This document shows positions 1 through 8,293 of a stretch of 64,000 bases of DNA, one piece after another. Numbering within the stretch: position 1 is the stretch's first letter; every line of letters starts with the position of its first letter. The position numbers were made by a program, and so were the translations under genes. The DNA is from Candidatus Kapaibacterium thiocyanatum (GTDB lineage Bacteria > Bacteroidota > Ignavibacteria > Kapaibacteriales > Kapaibacteriaceae): positions 1 to 64,000 of the forward strand of contig MKVH01000002.1 of NCBI GenBank assembly GCA_001899175.1, in the 5' to 3' direction. The notes under the pieces are model-generated. The model had not been told where the DNA came from. It did no database searches and worked only from the letters and a program-made list of their open reading frames with translations.

Positions 1-84
1 GAGACCCTCGCGAGCGGTACCTACACCGTCATCGTCAGGACCTCCGATGGTATGGCTTCCGTACCCCTCGTCGTCAGACGATAG
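1..84 (+). CDS. C-terminal end of a T9SS-secreted protein (5' truncated)
   Basis: The window opens inside a reading frame whose last 27 residues end GTYTVIVRTSDGMASVPLVV plus two arginines and a TAG stop. This matches the last strands of the type IX (Por) secretion C-terminal sorting domain: a G-x-Y-x-V strand, a short turn, then a hydrophobic strand ending in a basic residue. The second T9SS protein here (46821-49247) ends almost the same way. In this family the domain directs export across the outer membrane and is removed or anchored at the surface. The cargo part lies outside the window, so no function can be given. Confidence 0.75.
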   Translation, partial: ETLASGTYTVIVRTSDGMASVPLVVRR

Positions 85-116
85 AAGCGCACGCAGGACA
101 GGACTCTGCGAACAAC

Positions 117-151
117 GGACGTCCGATCTTCCTATGGAAGGTCGGACGTTC
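117..151. terminator. Bidirectional terminator hairpin between convergent genes
   Basis: Positions 119-130 pair with 138-149 around a 7-nt loop, with one G-T wobble, and the stem can extend two pairs outward. A T-rich stretch (tatttgtt) follows on the plus strand. It lies between the stop of the plus-strand secreted protein and the end of the minus-strand ada-like gene, so it can serve both. Confidence 0.6.
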
Positions 152-171
152 GTATTTGTTGGGCAGGCGAA

Positions 172-1014
172 TTACTTCCCGATGCGCATGCCGAGTGCAC
201 GACTCGCTTCCCATCCGATGAGGGCGAGCTTTCGCGTCTGACCCCATCGGAATCCCGTGATACCGCCATCGCTCGTCACGACGCGATGACATGGGATGAT
301 GTAGCCGATGGAATTGCTTCCGTTGGCCGTACCGACGGCGCGTGAAGACGTGTTGCCGAGGCCCAGGCTGCGGGCGAGACCGGAATAGCTCCGCAAGGAG
401 CCCTCCGGAATACGGAGCAGGGCATTCCATACCTTCAACTGGAATGGTGTTCCCTTCACATGCAGTCGTAGGGGTGATCTGCTCTCCGTGCCGTCGTGCA
501 GGAAGGCATCAGCCGCACGATGATGATCGTCGGTCGCGGATTCGAGACGGGCGCTGGGCCAACGCATCCGCAGATCGTGAAGGGCCGTATCCACGTCGTC
601 GCTGAAGTGCAGATGGCAGATACCCCGTTCCGTCGATGCCACGAGGTAGTCGCCGAATCGGGACCTGCCGAAGCAATAACGGATACGGAGGTTCCTTCCA
701 TGATCGCGGTAATCGTCGGAGGTCATCACGTCGAGCGTGATGGAATGACTGGTATGCATCGTGGAGGTCCGACGGAGTGGTACCGTCGTTTCATCGAACA
801 TGGTTTTCGCATGTCCGGACGTGATGTAGTGGAAGAACGTCTCCGGTTCGACACCCGCCCAGCGTTCGAAGAGATCGTGAAGTCGCCGGGTGGTGATTCC
901 AAGACGTCGTGTCGTTTCATCCAGTACGATCGGTTCTGCGGCATGTGCCCGTACGTCGTCGATGATGGCGGCGACGAGTCGATAGTCCCGATCGTCGGAA
1001 GATGTCCTTGTCAT
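172..1014 (-). CDS. Ada-like AraC/methylated-DNA cysteine methyltransferase
   Basis: 280 residues. An AraC-type helix-turn-helix segment (about residues 10-75) is joined to a complete O6-alkylguanine-DNA alkyltransferase domain (about 105-275). The acceptor-cysteine motif IPCHRVV places the active cysteine near residue 242, preceded by the DNA-contacting SRAVGTANGSN region. The protein should repair O6-alkylguanine by transferring the alkyl group to that cysteine. Compared with E. coli Ada it lacks the N-terminal zinc domain that senses methylphosphotriesters and has only about one HTH unit, so signalling through the Ada route is not expected. ATG start at 1014, 107 nt after the last exporter gene on the same strand; it may be co-transcribed with it. 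Family assignment is firm; a regulatory role is inferred only from the HTH. Confidence 0.88.
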   Translation of the reverse strand: MTRTSSDDRDYRLVAAIIDDVRAHAAEPIVLDETTRRLGITTRRLHDLFERWAGVEPETFFHYITSGHAKTMFDETTVPLRRTSTMHTSHSITLDVMTSDDYRDHGRNLRIRYCFGRSRFGDYLVASTERGICHLHFSDDVDTALHDLRMRWPSARLESATDDHHRAADAFLHDGTESRSPLRLHVKGTPFQLKVWNALLRIPEGSLRSYSGLARSLGLGNTSSRAVGTANGSNSIGYIIPCHRVVTSDGGITGFRWGQTRKLALIGWEASRALGMRIGK

Positions 1015-1121
1015 GGCAGGCTCCTGTCGTCGACGTCGAAACTATGGACAAGGCCGGGGACGGACAATCCGGAAGTTGCCATCGTGAACCTCCGGAGACA
1101 CGCGATATCCCGCAGGCGGGA

Positions 1122-2240
1122 TCACATCGTCTTCCGGTAGTTCAGGATAGCCCATGCGTTCAACACGACTCCGATACCGAGAACGACGAAGAAATGCCCG
1201 CGAATATCGCCGAAGCTGCTACCCTTCAGCACGACCATCCGCATGACGTCGATGAAGTAACGGATCGGATTGATTCGTGTGAGAATCCCCGCCCAGTCGG
1301 GCATACTTTCGATGGACGTGAACAGTCCGCCGAGCATGATGAAGATCATCAGGAAGAAGAAGGCCACGAACATGGCCTGCTGCTGCGTGTCGGAGTAGGT
1401 GGATACGAGCAGGCCCAGGCCGAGCACGGCAAGCAGATAGACGGCGACGAAGGCCACGATCAGCAGGACGCTTCCTGCCGGAACGATGCCGTAGACCACG
1501 CGTGCGACCGTGAGGCCGATGCCCAGCACGACCAGCCCGAGGATCCAGAATGGAATCAGCTTACCGAGGACGAAATGATACTTCCTGATCGGCGTGACGT
1601 TGATCTGTTCGATCGTACCGATTTCCTTTTCCTTGACGATGTTCAGGGCCGACAGGTATGTCGCCACCATCGTCACGAGCAGGGCGAGGATACCCGGTAC
1701 CATGAACATCCGGTAGTCGAGGTGGGGATTGAACCTGTTCGATGCCGTCACGTCGATCATCGGTGCCGGAGGGTATCGCGATGGTTCGAGCAGCCGCAGC
1801 CGGATCGCGGTGTTGTAGTCCGCGATGATCCTGCCGAGATAGGCGCCGCCGAGATTCGCCTTCACACCGTTGATCGCATTGACGGCGATGAAGAGTTTCT
1901 GTCCGTTCTCACGGATGAGGTTGCGGTCGAAGCCTGCCGGTATTTCGAGGATGAGGTCGGCCTTGTCCTGTTCGATGAGCGCATAGCCTTCGTCGAACGA
2001 TGCCGGCCAGGCGGCGAGCCTGAAGTATCCGGATGCCACGATACGACGCGTCAGCTCGCGCGATCCGACGGAGTGGTCGTGATCGACGATGCAGAGCGTG
2101 ACGTTCTTCACTTCGAAGTTGGCTGCCTGTGGCAGGATGAGCAGTTGCATCACCGGCATGACCATGATCATGGCCAGGATCGTCCTGTTCCGGAATATCT
2201 GACGGAACTCCTTCTGCAGCAGGAATTTCAGCGTTCTCAT
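1122..2240 (-). CDS. ABC-2 type exporter permease (YbhR/YbhS-like), second subunit
   Basis: 372 residues. There is one N-terminal transmembrane helix (about 20-40), a large extracytoplasmic domain (about 45-170), then five or six helices in the C-terminal half, with the INVTPI loop typical of ABC2_membrane_3 proteins. It should form a heterodimeric channel with the preceding permease and export an organic compound or drug. The start ATG at 2240 overlaps the upstream stop as ATGA, showing translational coupling. A longer frame from 2378 lies inside the upstream gene and was not used. Last gene of the TetR-TolC-HlyD-ATPase-ATPase-permease-permease operon. Substrate unknown. Confidence 0.9.
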   Translation of the reverse strand: MRTLKFLLQKEFRQIFRNRTILAMIMVMPVMQLLILPQAANFEVKNVTLCIVDHDHSVGSRELTRRIVASGYFRLAAWPASFDEGYALIEQDKADLILEIPAGFDRNLIRENGQKLFIAVNAINGVKANLGGAYLGRIIADYNTAIRLRLLEPSRYPPAPMIDVTASNRFNPHLDYRMFMVPGILALLVTMVATYLSALNIVKEKEIGTIEQINVTPIRKYHFVLGKLIPFWILGLVVLGIGLTVARVVYGIVPAGSVLLIVAFVAVYLLAVLGLGLLVSTYSDTQQQAMFVAFFFLMIFIMLGGLFTSIESMPDWAGILTRINPIRYFIDVMRMVVLKGSSFGDIRGHFFVVLGIGVVLNAWAILNYRKTM

Positions 2241-3343
2241 GCGAGGCGTACCTTGAATTTCCGGAGGCTGATGATCGTCAGCACGAGCGTCATACCGGTC
2301 AGGACCAACGTCTCCCTCCAGATCGAAGCCAGACCCGTACCCTTGATCATCACCGACTTGACGATGATGTAGTACCACTTCGCCGGCACGGCATTGGAGA
2401 TGATCTGAAGCGGCAGCGGCATGTTCTCGATCGGGAACATGAAGCCGCTGAACAGTACGGTCGGCAGGAGCATGCCCATCATCGAGAAGAGCATGGCCGT
2501 CTGCTGCGTATCGGTCAGCGTCGAGATGAGGAGACCGAGCGACAGCGACGTCACGATGAAGAGCGTGCTTTCGAGGAAGAGCAGGACGATGCTGCCGTTG
2601 ACAGGGAGGCCCAGGACGAAGATGCTGAGCAGGATGATCGTCGTGACGTTGACCAGTGAGAGAATGAGATAGGGAACGACCTTGGCCACGATGACAAGGA
2701 ACGGTCTGAACGGAGAGACGAGAAGGATTTCCATGGTGCCGAGTTCTTTCTCCCGGACGATGGAAATGGACGTCATCATCACGCAGACGAGCATGAGGAC
2801 AAGGGCCATGACACCGGGGACGAAGTTCGGTGCTCCCTTCAACTGCGGATTGTAGAGCATCCGCACCTCCGTCGTGATGCGATAGGGAAGAGCCGTGGAT
2901 TGTATCATCTGCGTCTGATAGTCCATGACGATGGACGTCAGATAGTTCGTCAGCGTCGTCGCCGTGTTGGGCTCGGAAGCATCGGCGATGATCTGGATGC
3001 CGGCCTTGTTGAGGTGGACGAGATCGTCGTTGAATCCTGCGGGGAACACGACGGCGAGTTTGATGCGCCCTTGACGGAATGCCGCATCGATGTCGCCGTG
3101 CTTCGGAATCGTGCGTTCGATCCTGAAGTAGCTGCTGGCGGCGATCCTGTCTATGATCTGTCTCGATGCGACGTCGTGCGCTTCGTCCATGACGACGATG
3201 GTCGCATTCTTGACTTCGTTCGTGAGGGCGAAGCCGAAGATCATGATCTGGACGACGGGAAGACCGAACAGGATGAGGAGGGTCTTCCTGTCTCGCAGGA
3301 CATGCAGGAACTCCTTCCTGATGAACGTCAGAAGCTGGTTCAT
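2237..3343 (-). CDS. ABC-2 type exporter permease (YbhS-like), first subunit
   Basis: 368 residues with the same plan as its neighbour: one helix near residues 20-40, a periplasmic domain, and a C-terminal bundle of about five helices containing the MEILLVSP loop. The paired permeases are clearly homologous (both begin with a KEF-x-x-x-x-R-x-R-T segment) but far from identical, as in heterodimeric YbhS/YbhR. I chose the ATG at 3343, 4 nt after the ATPase stop; an in-frame ATG at 3373 would overlap the ATPase gene and add ten residues before the natural start of the family. Confidence 0.88.
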   Translation of the reverse strand: MNQLLTFIRKEFLHVLRDRKTLLILFGLPVVQIMIFGFALTNEVKNATIVVMDEAHDVASRQIIDRIAASSYFRIERTIPKHGDIDAAFRQGRIKLAVVFPAGFNDDLVHLNKAGIQIIADASEPNTATTLTNYLTSIVMDYQTQMIQSTALPYRITTEVRMLYNPQLKGAPNFVPGVMALVLMLVCVMMTSISIVREKELGTMEILLVSPFRPFLVIVAKVVPYLILSLVNVTTIILLSIFVLGLPVNGSIVLLFLESTLFIVTSLSLGLLISTLTDTQQTAMLFSMMGMLLPTVLFSGFMFPIENMPLPLQIISNAVPAKWYYIIVKSVMIKGTGLASIWRETLVLTGMTLVLTIISLRKFKVRLA

Positions 3344-3347
3344 GATC

Positions 3348-4091
3348 TCAATCTCCCGACCGTTTCGCTCCACGGGCGAGCGTGTAGAAGACGTCGTCCA
3401 TCGACGTCGCGTCGAACTGCCGTTTCAGATTGGAAGGACTGTCCATAGCCTCGATGGCACCGTCGACCATGATGGAGATGCGATTGCAGTATTCGGCTTC
3501 GTCCATATAGTGCGTCGTGACGAAGATGGTCACTCCTCTGTCCGCCGCGGCATAGATGAGATCCCAGAACTGCCTGCGTGTGACCGGGTCCACTCCGCCC
3601 GTGGGTTCGTCGAGGAAGACGATGCTCGGTTCGTGCAGGAGGGCGACGGAGAAGGCGAGCTTCTGCTTCCATCCCAGAGGCAGTGAACCGACGAGTTTCT
3701 TGACCTCGTGTCCGAGCTCCAGCCTGTCGATCAATTGTTCGCTCTTCGTCTTGAGATCCTTGTCCGACAATCCGTAGATGCCTCCGAAGAACCTGATGTT
3801 CTCGGCGACGGTAAGATCCTCGTACAGGGTGAACTTCTGACTCATGTAGCCGATGTTGCGCTTGATGCGTTCAGTGTCGCGATAGATGTCGAAGCCTGCG
3901 ACCCTGGCTTCGCCGGAGGACGGTCTGGAGAGGCCGCAGAGCATGCGCATGGCGGTCGTCTTGCCCGCGCCGTTGGCACCGAGGAAGCCGAAGATCTCAC
4001 CACGGCGGACCTCGAAGGTGATCTCGTTCGCGGCGATGAAGTCACCGAATCGCTTCGTGAGCTTGTTCGTCCATATCACCGGATCTTCCAT
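3348..4091 (-). CDS. ABC transporter ATPase (second NBD of the YbhF-like pair)
   Basis: 247 residues, one nucleotide-binding domain. Walker A is GANGAGKTT (about 39-47), Walker B is IVFLDEPTGGVDP, and the switch histidine lies in TTHYMDEAEY. The signature motif is LPLGWKQ instead of LSGGQ. The same deviation is known from the C-terminal NBD of YbhF, so it is a family trait rather than damage. In E. coli YbhF the two NBDs are fused; here they are separate genes with a 1-nt gap. It should power the two permeases with the other ATPase. Confidence 0.92.
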   Translation of the reverse strand: MEDPVIWTNKLTKRFGDFIAANEITFEVRRGEIFGFLGANGAGKTTAMRMLCGLSRPSSGEARVAGFDIYRDTERIKRNIGYMSQKFTLYEDLTVAENIRFFGGIYGLSDKDLKTKSEQLIDRLELGHEVKKLVGSLPLGWKQKLAFSVALLHEPSIVFLDEPTGGVDPVTRRQFWDLIYAAADRGVTIFVTTHYMDEAEYCNRISIMVDGAIEAMDSPSNLKRQFDATSMDDVFYTLARGAKRSGD

Positions 4092-4092
4092 G

Positions 4093-5010
4093 TCAGGGCT
4101 TCATGAGTCGGATGAAACAATCTTCGATGGTCGGCTCGATCGTACGTATCTCGATGTCATCGTGTCCATGATCTGCGAGATAGGTGCGGAGGCGGCTCGT
4201 ATCGGGGAGGGCCTCGTTGCCGAACGTCACGTGCAGGTATTCGCCGAAGGCGAAGCAGCTCGACGTCGCTTGGTAGCTCTCCATGTCGCGCAGCAGCCGA
4301 TACATGTCGGCCGATCTCACGGCGAAGAGCGTATCGGGATAGGAGCGTACGATGTCGCCGGGTGTGTCTATCGACAGGATCCGGCCGCCCTGGATGAGAG
4401 CGATCCTGTCGCACAGCATCGCTTCGTCCATGTAGGGTGTCGACACCAGGATCGTGATGTCCTGGGCCTTCAGACGCTTGAGCATCTCCCAGAACTCCTT
4501 GCGCGATACGGGATCCACACCGGTCGTGGGTTCGTCAAGGAACATCACGGAGGGTTTGTGGATGAGGGCACAGCACAGGGCGAGCTTCTGCTTCATGCCG
4601 CCCGACAGCTTACCCGCGCGGCGTGTCCTGAACGGTTCGAGCTGGACGTAGATGTCCTTTACGAGGTCGTAGTTCTCCTCGATCGTCGTTCCGAAGAGCA
4701 TTGCGAAGAAATTGAGATTCTCCTCGACGGTGAGGTCCTGATAGAGGGAGAAGCGTCCGGGCATATAGCCCACCCTTCCGCGTATCGCCTTGTAGTCGCG
4801 TACGACGTCGTATCCTTCGACGCTTGCCGTACCGGCATCGGGGAGCAGGAGCGTGGTCAGCATGCGGAAGATGCTGGTCTTTCCTGCGCCATCGGGGCCG
4901 ATCAGACCGAACAGCTCACCGCGCCGTACCGAGAAGGATACGTCGCGTACGGCCTGGACGGTTCCATCGTCGTAGGTCTTGCCGATACCGTTCAGGATCA
5001 CTGCATCCAT
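4093..5010 (-). CDS. ABC transporter ATPase (first NBD of the YbhF-like pair)
   Basis: 305 residues. Walker A is GPDGAGKTS, the signature is the canonical LSGGMKQKLAL, Walker B is VMFLDEPTTGVDP, and the H-loop position is STPYMDEA, where the usual histidine is replaced by proline. With the LPLGW signature of its partner this suggests an asymmetric NBD pair with one preferred hydrolysis site. The start ATG at 5010 follows the HlyD stop by 7 nt and has a GAGG ribosome-binding sequence that overlaps that stop; the longer frame from 5037 would overlap the HlyD gene. About 85 C-terminal residues after the NBD are not assigned. Confidence 0.92.
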   Translation of the reverse strand: MDAVILNGIGKTYDDGTVQAVRDVSFSVRRGELFGLIGPDGAGKTSIFRMLTTLLLPDAGTASVEGYDVVRDYKAIRGRVGYMPGRFSLYQDLTVEENLNFFAMLFGTTIEENYDLVKDIYVQLEPFRTRRAGKLSGGMKQKLALCCALIHKPSVMFLDEPTTGVDPVSRKEFWEMLKRLKAQDITILVSTPYMDEAMLCDRIALIQGGRILSIDTPGDIVRSYPDTLFAVRSADMYRLLRDMESYQATSSCFAFGEYLHVTFGNEALPDTSRLRTYLADHGHDDIEIRTIEPTIEDCFIRLMKP

Positions 5011-5017
5011 GCGTGCC

Positions 5018-5914
5018 TCACTTGAAGCGTACTTCACCGTACATGCCGATCTTCAGACGACCGTCGTTCTTCACGCGGACCTTGACGGCATAGACGAGGT
5101 TGGCACGCTCGTCCTTCGTCTGGATGGTCTTCGGTGTGAATTCGGCCTTGTCGCTGATCCATGAAATCGTTCCGGAGTACTCCCGGTATCCGTTCTGTCC
5201 GTCGTCGACGAGAACGCGTACGTTCTGGTTCAGGCGGATCGACGAGAACTGGTTACCCGTGACATAGGCGCGCAAGGTGACGGTGGAGAGATCGCCGATC
5301 CTGTAGAGCGGCTTGCCGACGGCCGTCACTTCCTGCGCTTGGGCATACTTGGTGAGGACGGTGCCCGGGATGCGATTGACGATCCTGCTCTTCGCGATCT
5401 GATCGTCGAGTTGCTCGATCTGCACACGAAGGGGGATGGCTTCCTGCGTGATGCTCTGCGACGAGATGCCGAGCGTGGAGTACTGGGCATCGATCTGCTT
5501 CTCCAGCACTGCGACCTGGGCCCGCGCATCGTCGAGCTGTTTCGTCGTCGCAGCTTCGGCCTGTACGAGCTTTGTGACGCGTTGCAGCTCGCGTTCGGCC
5601 GTGACGAGCTGTTCCCGCAGTGCTGCGATCTGCGTCGCGATCTGCGGCTTCCTGCTCAGCACTGCGTCGATCTGTGCGACGAGTTGCTTCTTCTTCAGAT
5701 CGAGCTGCGTCGTATCGACGTAGCCGACGTCCTGGCCGTCGACGAGAGTCTGGCCTTCCTCGATATCCAGACGTTCGATGAGGCCCGTGGCCTGGGACGA
5801 TACGATGACTTCCTCCGTCTCGAAGGTACCGGCTGCGTCGGCATCGTTGTCGCCGTTGCCGCATGCCACGACGATCGATGCCGTCATGACGATCATGATG
5901 AACTTCGTGAACAT
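5018..5914 (-). CDS. HlyD-family periplasmic adaptor lipoprotein (YbhG-like)
   Basis: 298 residues. The N-terminus is a lipoprotein signal (hydrophobic run ending VVAC, lipidated cysteine at residue 18). A biotinyl-lipoyl-like segment follows (VSSQATGLIERLDIEEGQ), then a long helical hairpin (about 75-160), a second lipoyl half, and a beta-barrel domain (RIGDLSTVTLRAYVTGNQF). This is the membrane-fusion adaptor that would connect the inner-membrane ABC permeases to the TolC-like channel encoded just upstream (12 nt gap). Lipid anchoring replaces the transmembrane anchor of other HlyD proteins. Confidence 0.92.
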   Translation of the reverse strand: MFTKFIMIVMTASIVVACGNGDNDADAAGTFETEEVIVSSQATGLIERLDIEEGQTLVDGQDVGYVDTTQLDLKKKQLVAQIDAVLSRKPQIATQIAALREQLVTAERELQRVTKLVQAEAATTKQLDDARAQVAVLEKQIDAQYSTLGISSQSITQEAIPLRVQIEQLDDQIAKSRIVNRIPGTVLTKYAQAQEVTAVGKPLYRIGDLSTVTLRAYVTGNQFSSIRLNQNVRVLVDDGQNGYREYSGTISWISDKAEFTPKTIQTKDERANLVYAVKVRVKNDGRLKIGMYGEVRFK

Positions 5915-5926
5915 CGATTCCTCGGA

Positions 5927-7204
5927 TTACTTGCCGGAAGTGGTTTGATGGCCGTACTGGGCCATGAGCAGTTGCATGCCGTGGAGCAGTCGGTCCTGTC
6001 GGGCCAGATCCTCCGCATGTACTTCGCGCAGATAGTCGTTGGCCGTGATCGTACCGCCCTCGAGCTGGGCTTCGGCCGTGTTCTTCACCGATGCGCGCAG
6101 GACGATGATGTCGTCGTCGAGCTGCATCAGTTCGGCATATTTCTTCATGTCCGTTTCCTGTTGCGTGAGCGTCAGCTTCGTGTTGAAGAGGAAGGTCTCC
6201 TGCTGCACATCGACGATGGCGCGGTTCACATCGAGTAGTTCGCGCTCGCTGCCTGACGAATACAGGCCGGTAAGCGACCATGTCAGGCGCAACCCTCCGA
6301 CATAGTAGGCCTCGAAGGAGTTCTTGAGCATGTTCAGCGCGGGCTTGCCGTATCCACCCTGGAAGAACAGGCCGACACGCGGCATACTGCGTGCGTCGAT
6401 CGCGTCGTACTGTGCGTCGATGATTCTGCGCTGGGCATCGTAGAGACGGAGCTCAGGTCTGTCGATACCGTTCGAGAGCTGGATCGATGCCGGCTTCACG
6501 AGAACGACCTTCTCGTCGAGCGGGCGGTCCATGAGCAGTCCGAGCATGGCGGCATAGGTACGGCGGGCGCTGCCGAGCTCGATGTCCCGTTGGCGGGTTT
6601 TCAGCAGTTCGGCCTCGAGGACGTCGACGTTGCTTTTCAATGCCGTCCCGTTGGCCACGGCGGCCTTCATCTTCCGGATGGCCGCATCGAGGTCCTGTTT
6701 CAGTACGGCGATCTGTGCGCGTTGTTCGTCGATCAGCAGGATGCCGAAGAAGATCTGGTTGATACGTTCCCTGAGCTTGTACAGCTCGACGTCGATCTTG
6801 CGCTCTTCGGCCGTCGTCGAGACGTCCTGGATGCGTTGCTGTCGCGATATCGTCCCGCCATCGTAGAGCGTCTGCGATACTTCTCCGTAGACCTTGTACT
6901 GGTCCCTGCTCGGCGCATCGATGTTGATGCCGGGGAAGGAGATCGGAACCTGCGTCACGTCGGACTGATACGTGGCCTGTCCACTGATGCTGACCTGCGG
7001 AAGATAGCCCTTCGCCACGTTGTCCATCGAATAGTCGCGGCTGCGTGCAAGGAGTTCGCGTTGTCGTGTGAGCGGATAGTGCTCCGCGGCGCGTTGCTGG
7101 CATTCGTCCAGGGTGAGTCCTGCCGGCGTCTGGGCTTGCATCGCCGCGACCGATATCATGATGCCGCAAGCGACGGCGACATAATGCATGACCGTATGTT
7201 TCAT
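5927..7204 (-). CDS. TolC-family outer membrane efflux channel
   Basis: 425 residues with a cleavable signal peptide (about 1-24, ending in MQAQ). Two repeats of long alpha-helical hairpins follow, interleaved with beta strands (SISGQATYQSDV and LFFQGGYGKP regions), as in OEP/TolC proteins. It should form the outer membrane exit duct of the exporter encoded by the following genes. Its ATG (7204) overlaps the TetR gene stop as ATGA. A longer frame from 7237 would add 11 non-signal residues ahead of the signal peptide and was rejected. Confidence 0.92.
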   Translation of the reverse strand: MKHTVMHYVAVACGIMISVAAMQAQTPAGLTLDECQQRAAEHYPLTRQRELLARSRDYSMDNVAKGYLPQVSISGQATYQSDVTQVPISFPGINIDAPSRDQYKVYGEVSQTLYDGGTISRQQRIQDVSTTAEERKIDVELYKLRERINQIFFGILLIDEQRAQIAVLKQDLDAAIRKMKAAVANGTALKSNVDVLEAELLKTRQRDIELGSARRTYAAMLGLLMDRPLDEKVVLVKPASIQLSNGIDRPELRLYDAQRRIIDAQYDAIDARSMPRVGLFFQGGYGKPALNMLKNSFEAYYVGGLRLTWSLTGLYSSGSERELLDVNRAIVDVQQETFLFNTKLTLTQQETDMKKYAELMQLDDDIIVLRASVKNTAEAQLEGGTITANDYLREVHAEDLARQDRLLHGMQLLMAQYGHQTTSGK

Positions 7205-7833
7205 GACTGCCTCGTCTCCATTGCTGCCTTCACCCATAGTGGAATCAGCGTTCTGCGTTCCTGCATCAGCGCCATGAAATCTTCCTGCTTCATTCCTGTT
7301 CCATACTGGAGCAGGGGACGTCCGATGAAGGGAAAGATGGTCAGACCCAGCAGGTTCATGATGAGATGGAGGGGATGGATCGCTGCCGCTCTGCCTGCGG
7401 CCACCTCTTCCTTGTATTGCTGCAGGAGAAACGAATTCGTGAGTGCGTTCTTCACGCCGATTTTCGATCCTATGCGTTCGGGATTCGCCTGGATCTCGCT
7501 GAAGATGAAGACCGGCATTTCCGGTGCGCGTTCCAGCATGTCGATGTAGCGGTTGACGATGGATGTGAATTTCTCCCCCAGCGTCGTGGACTTGTCGTTG
7601 ACGACGGCGATGACGCCCTGTCCGAACTCCTGGAGGTTCTCCGTCATGATCAGTTCGAACAGCTTTTCCTTGCTGCGGAAGTAATAGTTCAGGAGGGCGA
7701 GGTTGATACCTGCCTGTTCGGCGATGTCGCGCGTCCTCGTTCCCGCATAGCCTTTCTGCAGGAACAGCTTGCGCGCGGCTTCCTTGATCCGTTCTTCCGT
7801 CGTTGGGTCCTGTTGTGTTTCTCCGGCAGTCAC
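7201..7833 (-). CDS. TetR/AcrR-family regulator of the exporter operon
   Basis: 210 residues. A typical TetR DNA-binding head (about 14-60) contains the RDIAEQAGINLALLNYYFRS recognition helices, followed by an all-helical ligand-binding domain. It is the first gene of the exporter operon and coupled to the TolC-like gene by ATGA, so it probably autoregulates the whole operon. E. coli CecR (YbiH) regulates ybhGFSR the same way. The start codon is GTG at 7833; no better ATG exists. The ligand is unknown but is expected to be the exported compound or a mimic. Confidence 0.88.
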   Translation of the reverse strand: MTAGETQQDPTTEERIKEAARKLFLQKGYAGTRTRDIAEQAGINLALLNYYFRSKEKLFELIMTENLQEFGQGVIAVVNDKSTTLGEKFTSIVNRYIDMLERAPEMPVFIFSEIQANPERIGSKIGVKNALTNSFLLQQYKEEVAAGRAAAIHPLHLIMNLLGLTIFPFIGRPLLQYGTGMKQEDFMALMQERRTLIPLWVKAAMETRQS

Positions 7834-8293
7834 GTCGGCCCTTCTCGATGTGTGATGCGTTCGACGGACGCGAAACTAGGTTGAAACGGATGATTCAGCA
7901 AGAAGATTTAATCAAATGATTAATCACTTCGCATGTGACGTTGTCATAGCGAAGCGTATCGACGAGGGGAAGCTCGGGGAAGGTACGGCGTACGCCGTCG
8001 GTCCTGGGCTGGTATGACAGGACCTTGATGGCGGATGGCTCGATAGTCGCAATGGTCGGGACAGGACATCTGATCATGGATCAGAAGGTTTTGGCTGCGA
8101 GCCTATACGTCATGCCGGTGACGATATGGATATCGGGCGCGGATCATCAGATCGACAATCCGGGAGTGTCGTCGAGCATCCTGTTCGCTGGAACGGCTTC
8201 GTGTGGTGCATCGGGGATATGATATCCGATATCTGGACAGCACGTCGACGTCTATCGCCCCGCAAACAGCCACGATTGCCTGTTCGTATACCG
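7834..8293. other. 460-bp intergenic region, no convincing gene
   Basis: Apart from the palindrome at 7908-7923 and the expected exporter promoter, no gene is supported. A 60-codon minus-strand frame (8077-7895) and short plus-strand frames have no recognisable family, no good ribosome-binding site and no signal. The minus frame can be read upstream only through a stop, so a decayed gene is possible but unproven. A repeated GATATC-rich patch (about 8216-8234) is present. Confidence 0.4.
7908..7923. promoter_or_regulatory. Palindromic operator candidate for the TetR regulator
   Basis: A perfect 16-bp palindrome, TTAATCA-AA-TGATTAA, lies 75 bp upstream of the tetR GTG start in an AT-rich island unlike its GC-rich surroundings. 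Size and symmetry fit the site of a TetR dimer. No other gene starts nearby, so autoregulation is the simplest reading. Confidence 0.55.

Noticed and set aside
1002-2372. A 456-codon plus-strand open frame
   Set aside because: Antisense to the ABC permease, and very rich in His, Asp and Glu, the usual shadow composition.
3348-4091. Broken ABC ATPase because the LSGGQ signature is missing
   Set aside because: The LPLGW variant is known in the second NBD of YbhF-type proteins, so it is a family trait.
7895-8077. Minus-strand frame of 60 codons between tetR and the polyprenyl synthase
   Set aside because: No family, no ribosome-binding site, and it overlaps the operator candidate; at most a remnant.
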